A stretch of DNA of 39,649 nucleotides from Candidatus Aquidulcis sp. (GTDB lineage: Bacteria; Chloroflexota; Anaerolineae; UBA4142), in contig DYJA01000062.1 of the NCBI GenBank assembly GCA_020723345.1, forward strand, positions 1 to 39,649, written 5' to 3'. Positions 30,964 to 39,649 of this stretch are shown here, piece after piece. A program made the translations under genes and the position numbers. A model generated the notes under the pieces. That model had not been told where the DNA came from and ran no database searches. It worked only from the letters and a program-made list of their open reading frames with translations. The stretch's first letter is position 1. Each line of letters begins with the position of its first letter.

Positions 30964-31720
30964 ACAGGATGGTGACCCGTTCTGCCTCTTGACCAAAAAT
31001 CGTCTTGAACTGCGCGTCGTCAATCTCCTGAGGCAATCCTTGGAAGACGAGTTTGCCTTCCTTGAGCCCGATCGCGCGCGTCGAATAGCGATGCACCAAG
31101 TCAAGAAAGTGGAGCGAGCACAGCACGGTGATTCCATCTTCTTTATTCATCTGTTCCAGATACTTGAGAATGGAATGGGACAACACCGGATCGAGCGAGG
31201 CGACCGGCTCGTCCGCCAGGATCAACTTGGGCTCTTGCATCAGCGCGCGCGCAATGCCGACGCGCTGCTGCTGTCCGCCCGAAAGCGAATCGGCGCGCAC
31301 ATACGCCTTTTCGCGCAATCCCAAACGCTCGAGGTTCTTGAGCGCGCGCGCGTGATCGGCGGAGGAAAAATAGTTGAACAAACTTTGATATGGCGAGACA
31401 TAGCCCAGTCGCCCGGAAAGAACATTGATCATCACCGAAGAACGTTTGACGAGGTTGAATTGCTGAAAGACCATACCGATTTGGCGGCGCACCTTCCGCA
31501 TCTCGTCTGCGGATAGCGCGGTGAGTTCGGTGCCATCCCAGAAAATCCGTCCTGAAGTCGGCTCGATCAAGCGATTGATACAGCGCATCAACGTAGATTT
31601 GCCTGAACCGCTCAAGCCGATGACCGCGAGGAATTCGCCATCGGCGACCTCGAAACTGACGTCTTTGAGCGCAACCGTTCCGTTCGGATAGACTTTGTTG
31701 AGATTTTCGACTTTGAGCAT
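30962..31720 (-). CDS. phnC: Phosphonate-type ABC transporter ATPase
   Basis: This 252-residue ATPase shows Walker [20 protein letters not shown]-loop MVFQQFNLVKR, signature SLSGGQQQRVGIARAL and Walker B LILADEPVASLDP with the following His in CSLHFLDL. The sequence closely follows the PhnC family. It powers uptake by the PhnE permease. It lies between phnD and phnE, separated from phnD by a hairpin and from phnE by an AT-rich repeat. Confidence 0.95.
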   Translation of the reverse strand: MLKVENLNKVYPNGTVALKDVSFEVADGEFLAVIGLSGSGKSTLMRCINRLIEPTSGRIFWDGTELTALSADEMRKVRRQIGMVFQQFNLVKRSSVMINVLSGRLGYVSPYQSLFNYFSSADHARALKNLERLGLREKAYVRADSLSGGQQQRVGIARALMQEPKLILADEPVASLDPVLSHSILKYLEQMNKEDGITVLCSLHFLDLVHRYSTRAIGLKEGKLVFQGLPQEIDDAQFKTIFGQEAERVTIL

Positions 31721-31734
31721 GGGGATTTTCCAAG

Positions 31735-31768
31735 AGACCCGAAAGGTTTGGGGAAACCCTTCGGGTCT
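31735..31768. promoter_or_regulatory. Hairpin between phnD and phnC
   Basis: AGACCCGAAAGGTTT (31735-31749) pairs with AAACCCTTCGGGTCT (31754-31768) with one mismatch around a four-base loop. No U-run follows, so it is more likely an mRNA-stabilising or partial attenuation structure that favours binding-protein expression. It could also be another dispersed repeat. Confidence 0.65.
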
Positions 31769-31777
31769 GAACGAGAG

Positions 31778-32923
31778 TTATTTGACCAACGACGCCGCGT
31801 CCACGCCCGCTTTCTTCAAGAGTTCTTTGAATTCATCGTAGAAGGTTGAGGGCACTGTCTTCAGAGCGTCGTACGTGTATGCTCGGCGGACTACGGCTCT
31901 GCCGCCCGGATCAGCCATCATCGAGAGCAAGCCGTCGGTTGTCGCTTTGGCAAGCACCGGATCAAAGCCCTTGATGAATTGCAAACCGTCGTTCGGGATG
32001 CGAATGCTGAGGAAGAACGGCACAACTTTGTCGTTCACGTCGGGATAGGTGCGCAATACGGTCGCATCCGTTCGAGCATCCACATAGGTCGCGCCCGCGT
32101 CGCAGTCACCCTTGTAAACTGCGATGACAACGGCAGGGTGTCCCGTCGCGTGCGTGACGCCCTTCAAATCCTTGTCTGGATTAATTCCGTTGGCTTTGAG
32201 GTTGATGCTGGGAATAATCCAGCCCGAGGTCGAAGTTGCACCGGCACTGCAAAAGGTCTTGCCTTTGAGATCTGCAAGCGTCTTGATGCCGGAGTCCTTC
32301 TTGGTGATGAATTGCCCTTTGTAAAAGTCGGTCTGCTGACCGGCGAGCGCCTTGTCTGGATCGCTATCGCCGCCGCTCGTGTACGCGCGGGTGGATGCCA
32401 GTGCCGGTTCGATGCCGTACTTTTCGCGCGCGAGAATCGCTGCAAAGGTCGCCAGGAATCCGGCGTGCGCTTTGCCCGCGCCCATCGCTTCGATGGAGAC
32501 GGCGTACGACGTACCGACTTCGATCTTGTATGACAAGCCGGTGATCTTGCCCAAACACTCGGCAGTTTCGGTGCCGGCTTTGGTGATTGTGGGTACGTCG
32601 CCAGATGGCACAAACGTAATCACGATCGGTTTTTCCGGCGAACCCAGGTCTCCGGCTTTCACGGTTGGCATATTGGGCAGTTTGGCGCATGCTGCCGGTG
32701 GGACGGTTGCAGTCGGTGCAGCCGTTGGCGCGGTCGTTGGCTTGGGCGCATCGGTTGGCTTGGGTGCTTCCGTCGGCTTGGGGGCGGCGGTCGGCGGCAC
32801 GGCGGTGGGCTTGGGCGCATCCGTCGGTTTGGGCAGCGGGGTCGCGGTGGGTGCCGGCGCGCACGCCGCGAGCGCCGCGAGCACGACGATCAATGCAAGG
32901 ACGAGCAAAACGTACTTTTTCAT
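31778..32923 (-). CDS. phnD: Phosphonate-type ABC transporter substrate-binding lipoprotein
   Basis: The 381-residue protein has a lipoprotein signal (LAALAACAPAPT) and a long Pro/Thr/Ala/Lys linker (about residues 24-77, repeats such as PKPTDAPKPT). The PhnD-type binding domain follows: PIVITFVPSGDVPTITKAG, YKIEVGTSYAVSIEAMGAGK, LADLKGKTFCSAGATSTSGW. The linker probably spans a thick cell envelope. Strong AGGAGGAG precedes the start, and a promoter is found at 33058-33086. Substrate may be phosphonate, phosphite or a related oxyanion; the sequence does not decide. Confidence 0.92.
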   Translation of the reverse strand: MKKYVLLVLALIVVLAALAACAPAPTATPLPKPTDAPKPTAVPPTAAPKPTEAPKPTDAPKPTTAPTAAPTATVPPAACAKLPNMPTVKAGDLGSPEKPIVITFVPSGDVPTITKAGTETAECLGKITGLSYKIEVGTSYAVSIEAMGAGKAHAGFLATFAAILAREKYGIEPALASTRAYTSGGDSDPDKALAGQQTDFYKGQFITKKDSGIKTLADLKGKTFCSAGATSTSGWIIPSINLKANGINPDKDLKGVTHATGHPAVVIAVYKGDCDAGATYVDARTDATVLRTYPDVNDKVVPFFLSIRIPNDGLQFIKGFDPVLAKATTDGLLSMMADPGGRAVVRRAYTYDALKTVPSTFYDEFKELLKKAGVDAASLVK

Positions 32924-33057
32924 TTTCTTCTCCTCCTAGAACGTTTTGGTTTTGGTGGAAACGAGGTCTATCGGTTCGATTTCAAATCGCTGCGCACCAC
33001 CTCCTCCGCTGATCGTTTGGCATCTATTGCGTTGTCCAACCCTGTTGTCGTGTTCCT

Positions 33058-33086
33058 ATGATACTCCACTTTTATCGTTTAAGCAA
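33058..33086 (-). promoter_or_regulatory. Promoter of phnDCE
   Basis: On the minus strand TTGCTT (33081-33086), a 17-base spacer and TATCAT (33058-33063). The leader is about 130 bases. No PHO box was recognised. Confidence 0.6.
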
Positions 33087-33095
33087 GTCAGTCAC

Positions 33096-33200
33096 GACCG
33101 CCGGTCACGACCACTGATGGCAGACCGCCGACTGCTGATCCTTCGACTCCACTTTGTTCCGCTCAGGATGACAGCAGCGGTCGGCGGTCAGTCGGCGGCG
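33096..33200. repeat. Composite repeat: CCGCCG words flanking a CCTTCGAC...CTCAGG element
   Basis: Words such as GACCGCCGGTCACGACC and CAGACCGCCGACTGCTG are mirrored by CAGCAGCGGTCGGCGGTCAG. Between them (33136-33172) lies a CCTTCGACTCC...GCTCAGGATGAC element of the same family found in frame in other genes. The stop and last codons of the neighbouring membrane protein lie in its right end. Confidence 0.7.
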
Positions 33201-33844
33201 GTCTGATTGCGCCACAACACGATCGCGCCGACGATCAACAGCGCCAACATTCCCAACATTCGCGCGGTTGCCATCGGCACGCTGATGAACGCGAGGACAT
33301 TGATGGGGACGAACAGCCAAAACAAAATCGCCGCGACACGATTGAGCCAGCGCTCATTCCAAATGCCGATGCCGAACAGCGCGACCGCGCCATTCGCGCA
33401 CAGATATTTCATCTGCGTGACGATGTTCAAGATCAGCAACTGATCCGAACTGAGCAGCGGCGTCGTGTTCATCACGAATTTTGGAAGGATGTACGCGATC
33501 AAGCCGAGCGTGATGCTGTTCTCCAGCCAATCGAGCGCGCCCGTCGCCAGCGCAAAACCCAAGCCGATTGCCGCGACGAGCGGCGCGCGGCGTCGCGCGT
33601 ACGCCGCCAGCCCGATGAACGCGATCACGTACGCGAGCGCGAACACGTCGTCAAGCGCCATCATGCCGCGCAATTTGCCTTGACTGTTGACGAACAATTC
33701 CGCGACGAGCGACGGCGACATCGAAGTCAAGTTCTCCAAGTCAGGTCCGATTTGCAGACCGACGAAGATCATCGCGACGAGCAGAACCACGGCGACCGCG
33801 CCGGCAATCGCGCCGACGCGCAAAATGAATTTGTCGTTGGGCAT
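33188..33844 (-). CDS. Six-helix membrane protein of unknown function
   Basis: This 218-residue protein has about six hydrophobic helices (IAGAVAVVLLVAMIFVGLQI, DDVFALAYVIAFIGLAAYA, and others) and a conserved-looking LATGALDWLENSITLGLI. AAGGAGG six bases before the ATG supports the start. No family was recognised with confidence. It lies between phnD and uvrA, in the same direction as the transporter but upstream of its promoter, so it is not obviously part of it. Confidence 0.65.
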   Translation of the reverse strand: MPNDKFILRVGAIAGAVAVVLLVAMIFVGLQIGPDLENLTSMSPSLVAELFVNSQGKLRGMMALDDVFALAYVIAFIGLAAYARRRAPLVAAIGLGFALATGALDWLENSITLGLIAYILPKFVMNTTPLLSSDQLLILNIVTQMKYLCANGAVALFGIGIWNERWLNRVAAILFWLFVPINVLAFISVPMATARMLGMLALLIVGAIVLWRNQTAAD

Positions 33845-33937
33845 CCTTGCCTCCTTGAGCAGATTATACCACAGAGACCGGGAATTGGAGATTGGAAATT
33901 CGGTGAAACATGATTTTGAACCGCGAATTTTTCATCG

Positions 33938-33966
33938 TTGCTTATTTTCCCTTTTCGTGATAAAAT
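33938..33966 (+). promoter_or_regulatory. Promoter of uvrA
   Basis: TTGCTT (33938-33943), a 17-base spacer and TAAAAT (33961-33966). No SOS box was recognised nearby. The leader of about 90 bases contains a dispersed repeat. Confidence 0.65.
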
Positions 33967-34002
33967 GACTGTCCGAGCGAACAAAAGTTCGCTTTGAACA
34001 AA

Positions 34003-34050
34003 CCATCCAACTTCCAATTTCCAACATCTAACATCCAGTCTCCACGCTCC
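34003..34050. repeat. CCAACTTCCAATTTCCAACA repeat in the uvrA leader
   Basis: The words CCAACTTCCAATTTCCAACA and CTAACATCCAG recur at 21218-21254. An inverted relative (AATTGGAGATTGGAAATTC) lies at 33884-33902. Read in frame it would add 23 residues to UvrA from a TTG, which I reject as coding. Confidence 0.7.
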
Positions 34051-34062
34051 AATCTCAAACCT

Positions 34063-36924
<2,862 letters not shown>

Positions 36925-36935
36925 GATTTTCGACT

Positions 36936-37013
36936 GTAGGGGCAAAGCATTTTTTTGCGCCCTGAACAAAAGATAGCGAAGCCGAAGGACGCAAAAAAAT
37001 GCTTCGCCCTTAC
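36936..37013. repeat. GTAGG-ended inverted repeat supplying a start codon
   Basis: GTAGGGGCAAAGCATTTTTT(TGCG) at 36936-36959 pairs with 36990-37013 with two mismatches in 24. The right arm contains the ATG at 36999. Its T-run after the uvrA stop may also help termination. Confidence 0.8.
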
Positions 37014-37823
37014 ACCACTCTGGGAACAGAACAACACCAAAAACTCTTGCGCGCCATCGCTGATTTTTACACGAATGATCCGCGCGTTCTGGCGGTTGCC
37101 GTGTTCGGTTCGCTGGCGCGCGGAACCTGGGATCGATTTTCCGATCTCGATCTCGACGTCGTGATCGACGACGCTGTCCGGGTGAATCCGACCGAAGAGT
37201 TGCGGCGTTTGGGCGACGCGCTCGTGTCTGTTGGCGAACGCGTTGCGCTGATTGTTCCCAATGGCGATGATGCGGGCGATGTGGTGCTTGAATCACTGAT
37301 GGAATTTTCGATCCGCTATCACGCGCTCGCGACGACTAGCCCAAACATCGTGGACGATCTGCAACTTGTCGCGGGCAAAATTGATCAAGCGACGATGCAG
37401 CAGGTGGGTTTGCAGAATCGGCGCGCGCAAGATCAATCGCCCGGCGCGCGTCTCGACGCGTGTGTGCGGTACGCGGTCGGCGTGGACGTGGCAATCCACC
37501 GACGCCAAATCTGGATGGCAGTTGAATTGTTGCATCGCATGCGCGGCATCGTGATGGAGTTGTACGCCGCGACGCGCGGCGGCGAACGCCCGCTCAAGTT
37601 TTTCGATCAGCAAGACGCCGCGTTGCAAGCGCGCCTGGGCGCGACGCTTCCGCAGTTTGATTTGCTTGCGGTACAGCAAGCGTTCGCGCGATTCCTCGAT
37701 CTCTTGGAAAACGATCTGGCGCGATTTGCCAATTGCCGACTCAGCGACGCGCAGCGGCGCGTCGCGCAGCAAGTGCGCGCGCGGCAGGCGCAATTGAACT
37801 TGGACAGAGGAAACGATGAGTGA
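36999..37823 (+). CDS. Nucleotidyltransferase-domain protein
   Basis: This 274-residue protein has the Pol-beta-type nucleotidyltransferase motif VAVFGSLARGTWDRFSDLDL near residue 35, with GS and the two catalytic aspartates in SDLDLDVV, and a helical C-terminal half (about 130-270) resembling aminoglycoside- or KNTase-type substrate domains. It may transfer a nucleotide to a small molecule; the substrate is not evident. Its ATG and AAGGA ribosome-binding site come from a dispersed repeat, so the first four or five residues (MLRPY) are repeat-encoded. It overlaps the following methyltransferase gene by eight bases. Confidence 0.82.
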   Translation: MLRPYTTLGTEQHQKLLRAIADFYTNDPRVLAVAVFGSLARGTWDRFSDLDLDVVIDDAVRVNPTEELRRLGDALVSVGERVALIVPNGDDAGDVVLESLMEFSIRYHALATTSPNIVDDLQLVAGKIDQATMQQVGLQNRRAQDQSPGARLDACVRYAVGVDVAIHRRQIWMAVELLHRMRGIVMELYAATRGGERPLKFFDQQDAALQARLGATLPQFDLLAVQQAFARFLDLLENDLARFANCRLSDAQRRVAQQVRARQAQLNLDRGNDE

Positions 37824-38340
37824 TCCGAGCAAAATCGTCCAGCAACAATTCGGCGCGCACGCGCGCGCGTACGCGACGAGCGCTGTCCACGCGCAAGGCG
37901 AATCGCTCGCGCGGCTCGTCGAACTGACGAAGCCGCAGCGCGCTTGGAACGTGCTCGACGTTTCGACAGGCGCGGGGCACACCGCGCTGACCTTCGCGCC
38001 GCATGTCGCGCGCGTCGTCGCAACCGACTTGACGCCGCAAATGCTCGACGAGGCGCGAAAAATCGCGCAAGCGCGCGCAATTACGAATGTCGAATTTCGA
38101 CCCGCCGACGCGCACGCGCTCCCGTTCAATGACAACGCGTTCGACCTCGTGACGAATCGGATCGCGCTGCACCACTATCTCAACGCGCGCAAAGCGATGG
38201 CGGAAATGGCGCGCGTCTGCAAACGCGGCGGCATCGTCGCGCTCGTGGATAATGTCGTGCCGCCCGACCGCTTGACCGCGTTCTACATCAACGATTTCGA
38301 GAAATGCCTGAATCAATTACATACGGATCCATCGGTATAA
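37816..38340 (+). pseudogene. UbiE-like SAM methyltransferase, C-terminally truncated by an insertion
   Basis: The 174-residue reading frame has the class I methyltransferase motifs NVLDVSTGAGHTALTFAP, VVATDLTPQMLDEARK, EFRPADAHALPFNDNAFDLV and GGIVALVDNVVPPD. After AFYINDFEK (ending about 38304), where relatives continue with a further domain of 60-80 residues, the sequence turns into the tail of the neighbouring recombinase locus and stops at 38340. AGAGGAAA precedes the start. The gene probably lost its C-terminal region to integration of a mobile element; the rest should lie beyond the element. Confidence 0.78.
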
Positions 38341-39649
38341 CACAGGTCACGACTGCCTTTTCCTCCGTCAAATTGACGCGTACCCTCAGTAATTCCAAAA
38401 CCCGACGTTTATCCTCAAATGTTGGGGATTGCATGCCGTCAATGATATCCGCCCGGAATTGTAGAGCCGCCTCGATGTCAGCATCATTCAAGGGTTGTTC
38501 ACCCAACGCGGCTTCTAGCTCGTCTCGTCGTTTGATCCGCTCGGTGTGCAACCTTTCAAAATCAGCGATCTTTTCCTGCAAGGCTCTCCTGACTGTGCCT
38601 TCCGGGGTCTGGAATAGAGCATCGGCAAAATCAGCCGCTTTGGTTTCATCTTCGGCGATCTGCTCTATCACAGTCGCCAACTGCTCGCGCTTGGGCGCTT
38701 GTGCATTCCGCTCTCTTTTCTGTGCCTCATGCAAAGCCGCCTCGAATTCTGCGCGGTTTTTGATTATACCGAGAAGGTAGTTCCAAACCTTTTCTTCAAG
38801 CAAGTCGGCGCGTACTTGCTTTCGCTTACACAGATCTTCTGCCATATCTTTGAAACGGTATTTGCCACAACGATAAAACCGCTGGCCACATCCATCAGAC
38901 CGCGCGCATCCAGTCATTGCATAATTACAAATCTCGCACCGAATATGACCAGACAGCAAGTAATCGCGCTTGGCATTACGCTTGGCTCGCAGCTTGTTGT
39001 GCTCCCGTCGTTTATGCGCTGCTTCAAACAGTGACTGTTCAATAATCACAGGCACCGGCACAGCCACCAATTGATCAGTCGGTCGGCGTCCTCTATTTCC
39101 ACGATTCCCCATGCGCTTACCATATCGCCACACCCCTGTGTATGTTTCATTGGCGAGGATACCCGAGACCGTCTCGATACTCCAGACATGGTTACTGCGT
39201 TTGCGGCGAATCTTGCGCCCGTCTGTTTCGGCAGGTGTGGGAATTCCCATCTGGCTCAATCGGAAAGCGATTTGCCACAAGGTCATCGGCTTGTTGTCGT
39301 CATCGCCGGAGACATACCATTGATAGATCCATCGTACGATCTTTGCGTGGCCCTCGACAATAATGAGACGCCCGTCAGCATAGCGGTATCCATAGGGTGG
39401 TTTACCGTTACCTACAACTTTCCCCTGCTGAGCCTTAGTGTATCGCCCGCGTGACGTTCGCTCGATTATCTTCTTCCGTTCATCGCTCCCTTGCCATCCT
39501 TTGATGACAAGCACAATGTCCAGTTCGCTTTCGATCTTGCCAATGTCGCATGCGTGGACTTCTATGCCAGCCCGAATCCATATCCGCACAGTTGCTAGCG
39601 TAGGTTTTGTGCAACCAGACGCCGAATCGTTTACTAGGCTGAAATTCCG
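38288..39649 (-). CDS. Large serine recombinase, 5' end outside the window
   Basis: The frame is open to the right edge, so the N-terminal catalytic resolvase part is mostly missing from view; the visible 453 codons begin within it. Seen are the resolvase-to-recombinase linker ERKKIIERTSRGRYTKAQQG, the recombinase domain (GNGKPPYGYRYADGR, IPTPAETDGRKIRRKRSNHV, GILANETYTGVWRYGKR), a zinc ribbon (CEICNYAMTGC, FYRCGKYR, LCKRKQ) and a long coiled coil (about 38370-38720). Such integrases drive directional integration of phages and conjugative elements. Its 3' end lies exactly at the disrupted methyltransferase, the normal place for an integrase next to its attachment site. Confidence 0.92.
   Translation of the reverse strand, partial: RNFSLVNDSASGCTKPTLATVRIWIRAGIEVHACDIGKIESELDIVLVIKGWQGSDERKKIIERTSRGRYTKAQQGKVVGNGKPPYGYRYADGRLIIVEGHAKIVRWIYQWYVSGDDDNKPMTLWQIAFRLSQMGIPTPAETDGRKIRRKRSNHVWSIETVSGILANETYTGVWRYGKRMGNRGNRGRRPTDQLVAVPVPVIIEQSLFEAAHKRREHNKLRAKRNAKRDYLLSGHIRCEICNYAMTGCARSDGCGQRFYRCGKYRFKDMAEDLCKRKQVRADLLEEKVWNYLLGIIKNRAEFEAALHEAQKRERNAQAPKREQLATVIEQIAEDETKAADFADALFQTPEGTVRRALQEKIADFERLHTERIKRRDELEAALGEQPLNDADIEAALQFRADIIDGMQSPTFEDKRRVLELLRVRVNLTEEKAVVTCVIPMDPYVIDSGISRNR
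38295..38340. other. Probable left attachment junction of an integrated element
   Basis: Homology to the methyltransferase ends near 38304 within the codons for NDFEK, and the recombinase reading frame ends at 38288 on the other strand, so the junction lies in the last codons of both. The core sequence cannot be defined without the other end. Confidence 0.6.

Noticed and set aside
32924-33057. Leader of phnD considered as a riboswitch
   Set aside because: No known aptamer pattern could be recognised by eye; only the promoter and a strong ribosome-binding site are clear.
33994-34062. N-terminal extension of UvrA from a TTG
   Set aside because: The extra 23 residues are encoded by a dispersed repeat and precede the family-typical start [13 protein letters not shown].

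Overview
The window is GC-rich bacterial chromosome with a strong GCGC bias, Shine-Dalgarno sequences and ordinary sigma-70-type promoters. A SARP/STAND regulator with a BTAD domain, a Cys-rich lipoprotein style with Pro-Thr linkers, FTR1-DtxR, a single ClpC-type unfoldase, and very many short dispersed palindromes together suggest a Chloroflexota (Anaerolineae-like) genome, probably from a metagenome. This taxonomic guess is inference; no rRNA or tRNA gene was seen.

Layout. 0.1-6.2 kb: a membrane spermidine-synthase-like protein, an exported (lipoprotein) protein-isoaspartate methyltransferase and a SARP/NB-ARC regulator. 6.3-10 kb: a small secreted protein, then FTR1 iron permease divergent from a DtxR/MntR regulator that is followed by pyruvate kinase and a 53-residue Cys-rich small protein. 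10.1-14.4 kb (minus strand): a UPF0175/PIN-type toxin-antitoxin pair and two P-loop ATPases, one with a membrane domain. 14.4-16.7 kb (minus): CinA amidohydrolase, UppP and a PstS-like lipoprotein. 16.8-20.4 kb (plus): ClpC, a HicB-like antitoxin with only the tail of its HicA toxin, and a PHD/DUF5678-like protein coupled to a clan AA aspartic protease. 20.4-22.3 kb: a phytol/dolichol-kinase-like protein and pseudouridine-5'-phosphate glycosidase. 28.9-33 kb (minus): a PhnD-PhnC-PhnE phosphonate-type ABC transporter. 34-38.3 kb: UvrA, a nucleotidyltransferase and a methyltransferase cut short by a serine-recombinase-bearing element that runs off the right edge.

Most interesting region, 22.3-28.9 kb. 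Four closely spaced minus-strand genes, visibly less GCGC-rich than their surroundings, encode a four-helix membrane protein, a SLOG/LSDAT-type predicted nucleotide sensor, a 957-residue TIR-TIR-CHAT protein (NADase-like plus caspase-like peptidase) and a membrane-anchored SPFH/band-7 protein. A well-formed promoter lies upstream and a small, separately promoted gene converges on the 3' end. I read this as a candidate nucleotide-signal-triggered immune or cell-death operon, and I do not recognise this exact gene combination as a described system.

Second theme. Dispersed palindromic repeats are not confined to spacers. They are read through in frame inside at least five proteins (the synthase-like protein, PsuG, UvrA, the membrane ATPase, and the signal peptide of the PstS-like lipoprotein), and they supply a start codon or stop codons for others. 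One family has fixed GTAGG/CCTAC ends with a variable core. This resembles in principle the protein-coding palindromic elements known from Rickettsia, but here several unrelated families are involved.
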